From the NCBI RefSeq assembly GCF_029784135.1, contig NC_073745.1, positions 309,146,834-309,210,833 on the forward strand: a DNA stretch of 64,000 bases, in the 5' to 3' direction. The notes beneath the pieces are model-generated. The model ran no database searches. It saw only the letters and a program-made list of their open reading frames with translations, and was not told where the DNA came from. The stretch comes from Toxorhynchites rutilus septentrionalis. Lineage: Eukaryota > Arthropoda > Insecta > Diptera > Culicidae. Both the position numbers and the translations under genes were made by a program. The first letter of the stretch is position 1; every line of letters begins with the position of its first letter. This document shows positions 34,475 through 46,355 of the stretch, in pieces.

Positions 34475-37249
34475 AGATTTAGATTTTGCCTAGCAACGCC
34501 AGTGTGTCCAATTCACAAAATTTAAAAAACAGCCAATGTTGATCAAGGATGGATTTAGATTTTTGGAGCCACCAAAATTAACCAGCGAAGCCAAATTTCA
34601 CTTGATCTAGTTATTTGGTACTTCTTCTTTCTATAGTATAGATCCCAAAGTGTTCAGTTCATTCGGCTCTAGACTTGAAAAAGAAGGCTATTTCGAGGGT
34701 TGCCAACAGAGGATTTTGGGATTGAAATTTCGATGGTTTGCTTGGTAAACAACTAGGAAACTAGGAGAGAAATTATAGTATTTTAAGACTTGTGGTACGA
34801 CTCCTTTGCTCTGGAGCCATGACTGTTAAATAGAGGAACGACAAATCTTCTAGGTTATGTTTCTAGTCTGACTCCTATTCTCTGGAGCTACAAACGTTAA
34901 CCAGTGGAGCCAAATTTTACAGGTTTCAGACTTTTGGTACTGTTCCTACTCCTACTTTCAAAACATCAAAAACGGGTCTTGCTAGGACTTCCCGCTTCCA
35001 GGGAGACCCTCAAGGTGATCCTCGAGCTCAGGACTTCAGGACCGTGCATGAAGCTACAATAAATTCGCACCGAATCGGTTGTGTGGCGACGCGTTCGTTA
35101 GCAGCAACCGTTTCATCGCGTTATCGCGGCGATCTTTTTCGCACACTCAGTCGCCGACGATTATATTTTGCTCCACCAGCATCAATATTTCACATTTAAC
35201 CATTTCAATCTACTCTTGGAAACCCATAAAAACAACAAAAATGTGTGCGTGTGATGCGATGTTTTTGACTTGTCCGAGCAGTGTCTTAGAATATCAACAA
35301 ATATTCACGAGAAACGAATATGATTTTGTTCCAGTGTAAATGACTTTTTTTTCAGCTTGAAACACACTGCCCTCATTATATTGATGACAATAACAAACGA
35401 GTTAATTTTGTTATCGCTGTTGCATGAGCAAATTTGCTATAATGAATGAATGCGACATTGAGTGGGGTTCATAACTTCGCTGTTATTTATACTTTGGATA
35501 TCAAAAGCAACAAATTGATATTCATCACATCCGAAACGATATTCGTTCTGGCAGTGAATTTAAGTTCAAAATAAATTTTATTTGGCGAGACGGTAGCAGA
35601 TGGGATACAACGAGTGGTTTTAGCTACCGGCAAGTCATTTGCGACATCGGGAATTTCATAAGGTATTTCCGATTACGGCATCCGGCAACTGCAAAACCCA
35701 ACCGCACACAGCAGCCTCAGGTTAGAAGTTAACAACAGCTGATATTCATTTGGCTGAAATGAAATTCAGTTCTGACGCTTCCGATAATCAAGATGAAATT
35801 GACACTGGGTGGAAAAAATAAACATCAAAACATATTGAAGGACAAAAGTTCATTTGCTCATTTTCAATGGTAGCCTGGATCTGTCATTTTAATTATCGTT
35901 TGGAATATACAGGTTTTCGATGCAACCTAGCCCGAAAATCTATGCATTTGATCTTAGCGAAGATGATTTTTTCCAACGCTGTGTCCGAGGTTCATGCGAT
36001 AGCGGAATATTTACTGATTCAGAATCTGTTCGATTTTTTTTGTTTCAGATAACCAGAAGGGCTGAAATCGTGTACGCCATGACACAACTTTTTTTTCAAC
36101 CCACACACTTGATCAGCTCTAACCTAGTCTCGTAATGAATATTTTTACTCCGTTGAATTTTTGTTTTTTTTTGTTGAAAGATTGATGAACAAATCATGAT
36201 ATAATGAATAGTAAAAATATTCTTTTTTTTTATTTTTACGGAGCTCGAAAAAACGTCCGAGATTCGTGTCTCTACACTAGAATACCCCCTTAATAATTCG
36301 TTACATCGCTCATAATAAGTGCTCTGAACACCTTTAAAACATTATAATTTCGTGAATATTTAATCCAACTTCAATAACTTGAAGTTGTAAAACAAAACAA
36401 TTCTTGAAAATATTATTATAGTGCTGTTATTCGCATTCGTTAGAATCGCAAGAGCCTGATCTAGAAACAGTAATTGATAACTGTTGTTATATAATTATCA
36501 TTCTTTGTTTTGGTCCGATTGATTTTATTCCACACTCGAAAATAGATACATTGCTTTGTGAATTAATCTAACCTGGCCAATCTCCACAAACATTAAACAA
36601 TGAAGCTCGAATCCATCATCGATAAATGCACATGACACACGGAAACAGCCGAAGAGTATCAATCGCCACTGATGACACACAAATCTAGTGTGGTCCGGAT
36701 ACAATCGCTGTCCATCTTGTCCTGGCTGGCACCGTTCACGCCCCCTCCTGTTTTGAATTCTTCCGATTGTTTATAATTTTTCGTACCATTAATGAAGCAC
36801 ATACACACACACACGTATGCGGTACACACGATAGATGGATGGGGTGTTGCAATGTGGTGGGTGGATTCCTCGCACGCAACAGATCCTCTACCAGACGGAC
36901 GGATTTATTTCAGACGCTCGCCACCCAAAAATAACTGGCATTATGGTTTAAAAATATCCCCCTATTCTATTTCATTGCGGTCGTGATCGTGTGTATATTT
37001 GCTATGTGCTGCTGCTGCTCACGGTCCCTATGGGCACGTGAATCACAAAGGGAAAGGTATCGAGAGACAGAAAAATGTTCGTAAAGGTGAGAGATTGCAC
37101 TCACGATTATCCAAAAATAGCACATCAGAGAATATATATGGCATACTGTGTTGGCATTGTTGTCGTTTTTTGGCACACTGGTTGGTCGTTTTCTTGATCC
37201 CACGGAAAAGGATTAGTCACTAATTACAGCTGAACCTTTCTCTATTTAG
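34475..37249. other. Intron upstream of the alternative first coding exon
   Basis: 34560-34960 contains diverged tandem pieces of a ggagccacaaacgttaacca-like repeat. 36690-37249 looks single-copy and could hold regulatory sequence. No gene seen. Confidence 0.35.
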
Positions 37250-38007
37250 GTGAATGAGATAATAACACGTTGGTGTGTGTTGACAAACGAACCCTGTCAA
37301 GTCTGAAAAACTCAACAATGTCATTCCGATCACGATCCCGCACAGTGCAACCCATTGTCACGAGACGTGCTACGTCCCTGACGAGGACTCCGCTCAGCAG
37401 TACGATTTCGAGTCCGATTGTGTCCGGTTACGGGAGGTCGTACACGGCTGCCGCCAGTAACCCATACAGTGCGGCCACCGGAGGCTACAGTTCGTATTCC
37501 CCAGTCACTACTTCTAGCCCGTCATCCCGGTTGAACATCAACAACGGCGCACATTACTTTGATTATTCCAATTTGTCCTCGCGAAGGGACTCGTACGGGA
37601 GCAACACAAGCCTTGCGTACAAATCACCCTACAAAGACAAGGACCGTTATGGAAGTAATAGTTCGTACGCTTCCTCATACAAAGATCGCTACAACAGTCC
37701 GTACACCAGTTCGTATGATAACGGCATCACACCCATCGGGCTGAACTATGGTTTGAAGCGAGCAAATCTTCTCTCCTCGAATGGTCTCTCGGGTTCGAAT
37801 GGAAGCTTGAACACCTTATCGCCATCGTACGGCAGTTCTTCTGGCGGTGGTGCTGGCGGAGGCGGAACGGTGGGTCGTAGTCAGTCCTTGAGGGATCACG
37901 AACGACGGAGTCGTAATCGAAGTCGAGCTACGATCGCCTCAACACTTCCCTCCGGCGCGATCCACCGATCGTACAGCACGAACTCCGTGCAAAGTGAGGG
38001 TTATGAA
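37250..38007 (+). CDS. Mbs: MYPT/Mbs alternative first coding exon (short isoform), ATG at 37318
   Basis: A strong acceptor (ctttctctatttag) ends at 37249 and the exon runs to donor gtaaga after 38007. The frame that joins the next exon contains TGA at 37255 and then opens. The first ATG in that frame, 37318, sits in a good insect context (tcaacaATG). It encodes 230 residues: MSFRSRSRTVQPIV, then a long Ser/Tyr/Asn-rich low-complexity region, a GGGAGGGG run, and Arg/Ser-rich SLRDHERRSRNRSR. The exon ends at phase 0 (GYE) and joins SGTEQ at 38123. I infer an alternative-promoter isoform of about 364 or 374 residues that lacks the ankyrin repeats and the RRST site but keeps the coiled coil and zipper. 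Its coding status is clear from the long open frame and splice phase; the promoter position is not known. Confidence 0.72.
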
Positions 38008-38122
38008 GTAAGACTTTCTAGAATTTACAAAAATGTTACAGGGTGTTTCATCATTGCTTTCATTGATTGTGTGATGTTTTTCAAATTTCAATTCCTAATT
38101 CCATCCCGTTCTCTCCCATCAG

Positions 38123-38259
38123 TCCGGAACGGAGCAAGCCGCACGATCGCGTGTTGGTTCAACCGCCTCTGAGCTAGCGGCGGCCAACCAGAAGGACGCG
38201 GAATCCAAGGAGAACGGTGGAGATTTCATCGACTACAAAACTCTCTATGAACAGGCCAA
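38123..38259 (+). CDS. Mbs: MYPT/Mbs C-terminal exon, start of coiled coil
   Basis: The exon enters at phase 0 after ...ctctcccatcag and leaves after two bases of a Lys codon before gtaagt. It encodes SGTEQAARSRVGSTASELAA and then ...GGDFIDYKTLYEQA(K). The DFxDYKxLYEQ segment matches the start of the conserved C-terminal coiled coil of MYPT1, which binds regulators such as cGMP-dependent protein kinase and RhoA in vertebrates. It is the first exon shared by the long and short isoforms, since both possible upstream exons end at phase 0. Confidence 0.93.
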
Positions 38260-38328
38260 GTAAGTATATCGGCATCATAGGGTATCTTGTTTTTTTTGAT
38301 TCATTGAAATAACACCATTCTCTTATAG

Positions 38329-38419
38329 AGCCGATAATGATAAGCTTAAGGGCACGCTTAGGAAAAAGGATGAGGAAGTGCTAAGTTTGAAGGCAGCGCT
38401 CGACAGGTTCACAACCGCG
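38329..38419 (+). CDS. Mbs: MYPT/Mbs coiled-coil exon
   Basis: A 91-base exon that completes the split Lys codon and ends at phase 0 before gtgagt. It encodes ADNDKLKGTLRKKDEEVLSL and then KAALDRFTTA, a clear heptad pattern continuing the coiled coil. The upstream intron is 69 bases; the downstream intron is about 6.4 kb. Confidence 0.93.
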
Positions 38420-39354
38420 GTGAGTATGGAAAATAGATGCCAAAACATGATGTATGGGATGGGATGATGGAAGTTTTCGCTTCGGAATAGTTGCCATTAT
38501 CCGGTCCTGGATGACTACCGTAACCCCTTCTGTCCCAGAAAAAAACTTACCTCGCATCATCTGTTCCATTCCATTCTTTGTTTTTGAGAGGCTTCAAAGA
38601 GCTTTGCAGTTCATTCGCCTCTATCACATCTTCTAAAAAAAAAGGTCACTAATTGTGCACAGAATCTGATCCAGGTGCAGCCCAATTCCTTGCAAATCGA
38701 ATGGTTTCGTTGATATTATGTGCGGTTACCACAAGGCAGTCATTGCTTTAAGCTCGTTTCCAAACTTCTCCTCCTTCGCCAGCCACATCCCATTTATTTC
38801 GTGTTTGATGTAGCTGTCAATCTCTGAGAAAACACAATTATGAATCTTCGTTTTCGTTGAATGCGGCTTTGAAACTTCATCTCGTTCTTATTAAGGTTTT
38901 AGCCAGCCGTTGTACATTGGTGTCGAAGATCTCAATGATGCGGCTTTCATTAAGATCATAAAACTCTGCCGGCTTAACAATTTCAGCGACTTTCTGAAAC
39001 TACTTTCACGATTGATTTCCCATTTTGTATTGCGTTAACTGATATAAGGTCGAAATTTTTGAAAACGACTTTCCAGGCGCCTATTTTTCGCATAGGTATA
39101 CCATAACTGTGCTCCAAACATGCTCCGCGAAATTATATTTAGATGAAATATCAGCGAAAGAAAGAATGTTGGCCTAGCCGAACACGTTTACAATCAACAT
39201 GATATAGTGAATCTTTCCTCTCTAAAAACTCTTTCAAACGAAGTCTCATTGAAAAATTGGAATGGCTTTTATTGATAATTTACATTACCTGATAATTAGT
39301 TTACAAGAAAACATTTTGAAAAGTTGTTGCTACTTCGTTTGTTGGTTAAAGTAA
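38420..39354. other. Intron
   Basis: Nothing recognised. Confidence 0.35.
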
Positions 39355-39356
39355 TA

Positions 39357-40062
39357 CACCTATCCCTCGATTTACACTGAAGATAGGTTCCCGATTAAAC
39401 CGTGTAGAATGAAATCTCCGATTTTGCTATGTAAAACCGTGTAAAACGAAATAAACCCTCAATATATACTCAATTCAATCATTTATTTAAGCAAAACAAT
39501 TATAAAAATCTACTTATGGAATTCATTATAGATTCTGGATACAAATAAACAAAGAATTCTTCAAGAAACTAAAGTGCAATAAGTTTATTCGCTATCGTCA
39601 CTTTAAGAAACTACCAGTATTTTTATTCTGATTAGTAAAAAGTCATCCTTATCACTTGAGCGTTCCTGATGCGATTCTGGTTCAATATTCGACGAATTCG
39701 GGAACAGCTGCGTAGATTTGTTTTGCTTTATTTATCATTAAATTTATCAAAGAGATTTCCAGTCGTAAGCCGAACATATAACATTCCTTTACTGTTCATT
39801 TTTGTCAATATTCTTATCATTCTAAGAGCTTGAAAGATTGACATAAATTACACATCAAGACTCCAAAAATGCTAGTAAATTGACAACTTGCCAGTTCTGG
39901 AACATAAAATCGCGCTCGTAGTCAAAACTATGATCCTATTTTACTTGCTTACATATGAATTACATATATAAATTTTTCAAGTTTTTCAAAATTTGTTATT
40001 TCATATACCGTGTAAAAGCGAAATCGTGTAAAACAGGTACCGTGTAAATAGGGGGATAGGTG
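39357..40062. mobile_element. 706 bp MITE with TA target duplication
   Basis: Inverted ends cacctatccctcgatttaca and (reverse complement of the right end) cacctatccccctatttaca, flanked by TA at 39355-39356 and 40063-40064. The interior repeats accgtgtaaaacg-type units near both ends. No coding capacity. Confidence 0.78.
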
Positions 40063-40194
40063 TACTTAAGAATACAAATAATATAAATTTTGTCGTCTTC
40101 TAATCCAGATCGGATATCATTAACGAAATTTCCAGAAGAGGAAAACGCACGTTCAGAGTCCTGTACGTAGAGCATCGAATACCATTTTCACCAC

Positions 40195-40341
40195 TTTCTG
40201 GCGTAGTGGTAACATCCATGCCTCTCCCGCTAAAGGTCACGTGTTCAATTATCACTCCCGACATTCTTCCAAAAATGGAAGTAAAAGTGACGAACCAGCC
40301 AAATGAGTAGAAAATCACTATAATACAGATAAAAAAAAACA
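40195..40341 (+). mobile_element. tRNA-derived SINE, + orientation (convergent pair)
   Basis: Head tggcgtagtggtaacatcca, B-box-like gtgttcaattatc, body cactcccgacattcttccaa and gtgacgaaccagcc, ending in an A-rich tail at 40331-40341. Confidence 0.75.
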
Positions 40342-40424
40342 AGAATTTACCTCTAACACCCTCTGTACATAAACTCTTGTCTGAGGGTTTTCATCAATTC
40401 GTTTATAGACGTTGAGCTTGTACT

Positions 40425-40562
40425 GGATTTTTTTTCTTCTATTATAGAGACTTTCAACACATTTTGGCTGGTTCGTCAATTTTACTTCCATTCTTGGAAG
40501 AATGTCGGGAGTGAGAATTGAACTCATGACCTGGATGTTACCACTACGCCAAATCGCCTCCA
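40425..40562 (-). mobile_element. tRNA-derived SINE, - orientation (convergent pair)
   Basis: The reverse complement repeats the same head (ggcgtagtggtaacatcc), the B box gagttcaattctc and body as the + copy. Its A-rich tail points at the tail of the + copy about 85 bases away. Confidence 0.75.
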
Positions 40563-40671
40563 CAGATGTATATTTTTGATTGCTGCAATCGTGGTTCAAG
40601 TTGTTCCGTCCAGTGATTTTCTTCCCTACTGTTGTCCAGCTACTGAATCAATACCATAAACGTTAAATATC

Positions 40672-40795
40672 ATCAAGTCACGAACGATTTCAAATGTCTG
40701 CTTGATCATTGCAGTTCGTGACGTTTGATAGAAGACGCCGAAATCATCATTATTAGTGTCACGATAACGAGCAGATTGACTATTCATATAGGCAA
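40672..40795 (-). pseudogene. Unrecognised conserved coding fragment, copy 2
   Basis: The minus strand reads YMNSQSARYRDTNNDDFGVF followed by YQTSRTAMIKQTFEIVRDLM, aligning without gaps to the fragment at 3936-4086. Confidence 0.45.
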
Positions 40796-40799
40796 ATAA

Positions 40800-43080
40800 A
40801 TCCGCATATACGAAATGTTTTCTGCAGTCCTTTCAATGAGGACTTGTTGAATACGGCTTTAGTCGTACTGCCTGACTGCACTCCACGTATTTCCACTTCG
40901 CTTTACTTCTGTTAGCATTTCTATCCCTCTCTTCTCGTCTTCTTTAAACTTAAACTTCAGCTCTCTTTCAACTTTGACTTCAGATTTCTATCAACTCTTT
41001 CTGAACATTTACGTCAGTTTTCTTTCATTTTTTTCTAAGTTGGTTCGGATCGCTTTCTGGCTCCAGAACGAAAGGCCGAGCCAACTTTATCTTTCCTCCC
41101 TCGTCGTCTTTTTCCGTCTCGTTTTACTTTGCCGTTTCTTTCTACTTCCGTTTCCTCCAGTCGCCGCTGAAACTTCCTCCCGTTCTGACTGTCAACGTTG
41201 ACAGCTTGATTTCTCAGCTCATCGTTCTCGGACTCACGTAGGGTTAGTACAATACAATTATTTAGCTCGAAAGATTCTACATTTATCGACAATTCCACCA
41301 GTCCAAAACAAACAAAAATTGACTTGCACACTAAACAGAAAACATTGAAAGACAACTCATCGCGACTGACAATAATTAAGCTGACGTTATAAAAGTTGCA
41401 GTTCTTCCGGCATAGCAGTTCAACAGCGACCAGAACTGGTTCGAGAGCATCAATCAATTCCTTTATCGCTGAAGCTTATCCTGTGCTTCATTTTCAAATC
41501 GGGTAGCGATTTTTGAACTTTCAGATTTCAATTTCAGATTTTTCAGAGTTTCAAAGAATTTGGAGATTTCAGAATCGGCGCAACACTGCCAGTTGGGTTT
41601 TTTCGATCTTATTTTGATTCTCGAGTAATATTTCCAAACGGCATAAAGGCAAATATTATTTAAGCTTTAAAAATGAAAATTACCGAAATTACCGAAATCA
41701 CCGGTTATTGATTCTGAAATTACCGGTAATTCGGTAATGAAAAATGATCCGGTAAAACCGGTTAACACACCGGTTAATCCCTAGTCTCAATACTATACTT
41801 TTTTCACGCTCAATTAAGAAACTATCTCTTCTCCTTCGTGCACGCTCTGTTCGATCGGATCATTCTTCATACCGCAGCGGAGTTTTCATTCGACATTTTC
41901 AGGTCAAATTGAAACATTCATTTATTCGGAAGGTTTGTATGTTTGTGAAGTTTCGTTGTTGTATTCGAAACGTACTCACTGAAACAAATGAAAAAACATT
42001 ATTGTCAGCCCCGTGGTAGGCGTGACTGCTATTCCATTGCATCCACTTTTTCAGAAGACGATCCGGGACAATCCACTTTGGTGAAATGAAACGGATGAAA
42101 CATTTGATTGAATCGCCGCGATAGCCCTAAATAGGTCAGTCGGAAATGACTCTGGCTTCTGTGAAAGAAAGTGGCATGTTTGATGAAATTTGTCAAACGA
42201 TTTTGAGAATCTTTCAAATTGAAGCAGAAAATTCGCAAGAAAATACTACGGTGGTATGCCAATTGATTTAGAGTAGGTTATCATTTTTAAATGAAAAAGA
42301 GAAACCAGACAAGATTCGCTGGAAAACAGGAAAAAAAAGACGAGTGTAACGTAGGGGCACAACCGAAGATACATAGCACTACATCAAAGGTTGGCAATTT
42401 AAATATATTGTTTTATTTTCATTTGTTCAAGTTTTTCAAATGCTAATGGCATGTACGTGAAGTAATCTGGAAAATGAAAATGAATTATTTGACTGGAAAA
42501 ATCAACTGTTTATGTAAATTTTGATGATTTGACAAACACATCAATTAGCACAGTCTCTTATACTATTCTACGAATGCATATTTCAATGCACAGCATGCTT
42601 CCACTGCGCAGCGCTAGCAACCGCCACAGTAGCAATGTTCCCAAACTATCTCATGTTAGCGATCGTTATCTGGAGCGCAACCAACTTATACTCCTCTCTG
42701 TTGCTCTCGATGCAACGGTATATAGAGTGAAGAAACGTTTACTATGTGGAAGTGCAAATAGACTTTTCCACCTCGGGTACGACACAGACTCTTCCATGGA
42801 TGCATATGCTTCTACTTTTCTGACGGAAGGAGAGAGTACTCTCCCGCCCGGGTGCAAAAGTTCCACTCGACGCCACTGACTCTACGTCTCAATCTTTGGA
42901 TTCAGAAAATCATCATTTATTTATTGAGTATTTATCACAATGATCTGAGTAATCTGAGTTTTAAAACTTGATTTCGCAGAATAAAGAATACTCTGCGTAC
43001 GGTCCTGATAACACTTCATTTTATGTCCTGTTGTTGAAAACTGAAGGAAATCAGCGACATACTTCAAATTTTGAATGAAA
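40800..43080. other. Intron
   Basis: 41670-41785 is a cluster of taccgg/accggtaa short repeats. A 140-codon minus-strand frame at 41035-41457 has no recognisable motif. No gene called. Confidence 0.35.
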
Positions 43081-43083
43081 ATA

Positions 43084-43375
43084 TTAGGTTGGGGAAAAAA
43101 TGTACCAATGTTTTCTCGGAGGCTGGCTTTAGTGATTAATATCTCGCGTAATATCGATCGTACAATTTCAAGTTTAGGCTCGTTGTGACATTTCACACTT
43201 GTTACATTCAGTTGTGAGTTACATCGTGTTAACAATGGAGGTCCACAAGGAAGAGGAAAATTCGGTACATTTTACACTTTTTCTTTTATAAAGGCGAAAA
43301 TGCAAGCCAGGCCGCTGAAATTGTGAATGCTGTTTATGGTGCCGATACTGCAACAGTCAATTACGTGCAATTTTA
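43084..43375 (+). mobile_element. Truncated mariner: 5' inverted repeat and N-terminal HTH
   Basis: Starts with ttaggttggggaaaaaatg, the same end as the MITE at 59028, with TA before it. ATG at 43232 begins MEVHKEE, then after a one-base frameshift KIRYILHFFFYKGENASQAA and EIVNAVYGADTATV, the mariner N-terminal HTH. It stops where the MITE-like sequence at 43384 starts. Confidence 0.8.
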
Positions 43376-43383
43376 TTTATTTT

Positions 43384-43780
43384 TTGAAGCTAATATTTCG
43401 CATAGGGTATTTAATCGTGCAAATTAACATTTCGCAGAAAGTCCCGTATGAAAAATCGAGATGACGATTTTAATTGGCACCCTAACCATACGTCCAAGTC
43501 CTAGAGTGTCGATTTTTGACAAAAAAAAAGAGGTGACAGTAAATCTCTACGTTTCACGCAATTTTGCAATTGTTTTTTTTTCGGAAACCCCGATTTCATG
43601 TTGGGTGATCTCTCGGTTTTCAAAAAAATCAAACATTGACGGCTGTGCGACACTAGTAAACGAAGTCCGATTGAGCTTATATTTTGCATAAGGTATTTTT
43701 TCGTGGGAATCAACATCAACATTTTTAAGAAATTCCCATTTGAAAATTCGAGATGACCATTTTTATTGGCACTCTAATGA
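43384..43780. mobile_element. Diverged relative of the 9153 MITE, abutting a truncated mariner
   Basis: Shares gcatagggtat, aaccccgattt, ttggcaccctaa and ggtattttttcgtggg-type blocks with the MITE family; ends ttggcactctaatg. Confidence 0.6.
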
Positions 43781-43789
43781 TGGGACATT

Positions 43790-44787
43790 GTCATGGAGAG
43801 AAAAGATCTTGTGTTGTTTTGTTTGGTATTTGGCCATTTTCAAGCGGAAAACGGTTTCATTAGATCAGTTTTGATGTAGATTGCGTCTTTCGGGAACACA
43901 CTGGGGAAACTAAAATCCGGTCACTACACGAAAAATTGTCCAATTCCGAGCGCCTATTGCTTTATAATTTCTCTTTGGATTTACGAGATTTTGCACTAAT
44001 CGGTTCAGACACTTCCTTCCACAACCTGTTGTACTATAGGAAATTCTTTTTATTTTCAATAGTTGATTTGTGAAGATGACGTTGAAATACGAGCTTATAG
44101 ATTCCCCGACATTTGTGTAGATCATAAAACGCTCCCTAACACGGAGATACAAAATAAGACTAATACGATATAAGCAAGCTGAGAGCGTTTTCGTACCCGA
44201 CTAAGAGAGTATAAACGATCTCTCAATGGGTAGGTTCAAGTCAGTAGCGACAAATCGTGTCTCGGACATAACCCTACAACTTTTTATTAGTTTTCGCGTA
44301 ACTTAAACAGCTCTCATAAGAAATCCAACATACTTTTCCCAGTACCAATACGATGTGAAACCACATGAAAAAGTCGTGACACTGTGAGAAAAAATTAGTA
44401 AATATAACGTTTTTTTTTTGGTAAATTCTACTATTCTATAGTCATTTTCTACCGTATTAATAAACATATATGTCAAGCTGAACCATGATTCGTAAGCCAA
44501 ATATCGGCTATATTTTCCCGCCGAAAATGCACGTATTAGAACTATACCCTTATCTTTCCTCCATATTGCAACAATAAAAGTGGTTTATACGCGCTTTTCT
44601 CGCCAGTCTTCAGATATGACAACATTTAAGTTTACTAATTTTATCGAGTAGAATATACTAACCTGTGATAGGGATGTGGGACTGTTGACAATGGGTACAA
44701 AAAAATTGTACATTCTGCATTGGTGCGCCATCTGCTCTCTCGTATTGGCATTTCGTACAGATATTAATGAAAACCTTTGCCTTGCAG
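43790..44787. other. Intron
   Basis: Nothing recognised. Confidence 0.35.
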
Positions 44788-44877
44788 ACCACCAAGAACA
44801 ACTCACTATCGGAGCTCGAGAAGCGAGAGAGACGAGCGATGGAGCGGAAAATGTCAGAAATGGAGGAAGAGCTGAAG
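44788..44877 (+). CDS. Mbs: MYPT/Mbs coiled-coil exon (EKRERRAMERKMSEMEEELK)
   Basis: A 90-base phase 0-0 exon between ...tttgccttgcag and gtaatt. It encodes TTKNNSLSELEKRERRAMER and then KMSEMEEELK. The EKRERRAxERxxSEMEEELK block is one of the most conserved stretches of MYPT1/MYPT2, and this exon alone identifies the gene. It is the last constant exon: both downstream terminal exons accept at phase 0, so each can be joined to it. Confidence 0.95.
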
Positions 44878-46238
44878 GTAATTGTCACCCACCCGCGATG
44901 CATTATTCGATTCCGTACTCCTCTTCTCTTTACTTTACTCTCATTTTCGTCTGTCCATCTACCCACGCGTAGCTCCCACCTTTCTTTCACCATGAGATAC
45001 ACATCGCCGAAAGTTTTCAATTTTTAACAGTTCGATTAATTACCCCACGTTTCAAACACGATAATGTCATCTAGAACGACATTCTGTTTAACGGGAAATT
45101 TTTTTTTGATCGCCTACACTAATTGTAACCCTCGAGTAAAAAGTAATGTGCTCTTGTCCAAAACAAAGCGGACATTAAGTTTTGTTTCTACGAAACACAC
45201 AATGATAGAAGCAAAAAAGGTTTTATTTTCATCTAATTTCCACCCCTCGCATAACACATTTTACAGCGCATTTTTGGTTTTCATTGTATTTTTTTTTAAT
45301 TGTCCAATTTCAATGGCGTTTTGCGTAAGCTTCATTTTATTTCTTTGTTTAGAAATTATTTCTTCCACTCAAACACTGGAACGAACAAAACATAAACAAA
45401 TTAATCTGTGTCCTGAAAAAAAGGCGCAAATTTACTCTATGCTTAAACTAACCCATTTAACAAACCAAAACATACATTTCAAAGACATATAATTGTTTCC
45501 ATTTATCTTAAAACCGAGAGGCAGCACACAGAATTTTTTTTATACATCTTGAACAACGCTAACACTTACACGTGAATATTCTATCTTTCTGCCTTTGATT
45601 AAATCAACAAGCTACATTTTAGTATCACCAATCGCTGTGCTTTTCTTTGTCTCTGGATGGAAGTTAAGGTTTAGTGTCGTTTATATTTGACATTTGTGAA
45701 TAACACCTACAAAAAGAACTGTTTTTCGTGTGACATTGCCATATCTTTTTTTCTGAAAATCACATGTCACAAGTCAACCGGTTCTGTATTGGTTATTGTA
45801 ATTTGAATTAACTAATCGATATTGGCAAATCAAAATCAGTAGAAATTATTTTACCGTTTCGAGGACGCGCACAATTCTATATATTTTCCAATCAATCAGC
45901 AATGGAACCTTAACTCTCCGCTCGGAGGCCTGAAAGGTCACTCATTGTGCGCATATTTTCAACCATCGCAATAAAACCAATCTCAACTCCAATCGATGCC
46001 AAAATATTAATAGAAATTTTATCTTGTACTATCCCACGTTTCTCTTTTTTCTTATCTGTACGAACATTTTGTAAACGAAACTAAAAAAAAACACAAAAAT
46101 CACATATTTAAATCGCCAAAAAAATGTCGACAATCGTTTATACACACCCCGTTTGGACAATCGCCCGCAACGTCCAACAACAAATGATCCAACCCGCAAC
46201 CTCCACCATGTGTGTGCGTGTGCTGCTACACTCTATAG
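44878..46238. other. Intron between the last constant exon and the proximal terminal exon
   Basis: 1.36 kb that appears free of the transposon families seen elsewhere, in contrast to the larger introns. It is a likely place for splice-control sequence, though no element was identified. Confidence 0.35.
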
Positions 46239-46355
46239 CTACTGCAAAAATACAAAACCGAGAATGAACGTCTACGCGCAGAGAACCGCGCCCTCACTCG
46301 GGTAGTGTCGAAACTAACGACCTCGGCGCAGAATCAGCTGCACAGCAAACAATAG
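46239..46355 (+). CDS. Mbs: MYPT/Mbs proximal alternative last exon, divergent leucine zipper
   Basis: Thirty-eight codons plus TAG after acceptor ctacactctatag, phase 0. The peptide starts LLQKYKTENERLRAENRALT and continues RVVSKLTTSAQNQLHSKQ. It aligns without gaps to the distal exon over the zipper (KTENxRLxxENxALxRVxSKL), then adds a 10-residue polar tail. The poly(A) signal AATAAA at 46695-46700 is about 340 bases past the stop. The pyrimidine tract is weaker than that of the distal exon, consistent with regulated use. In vertebrates MYPT1 zipper-positive and zipper-negative tails are made by alternative 3' exons; here both forms keep a zipper. The swap is inferred from sequence, not from transcripts. 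Confidence 0.85.
   Translation, partial: LLQKYKTENERLRAENRALTRVVSKLTTSAQNQLHSKQ

Noticed and set aside
41035..41457. 140-codon minus-strand frame with basic C-terminus
   Set aside because: Not recognisable, no regulatory context; weak case for a gene.
45064..45492. 142-codon frame between the last constant and proximal terminal exon
   Set aside because: Intronic, AT-driven composition, no splice sites in phase and no motif.
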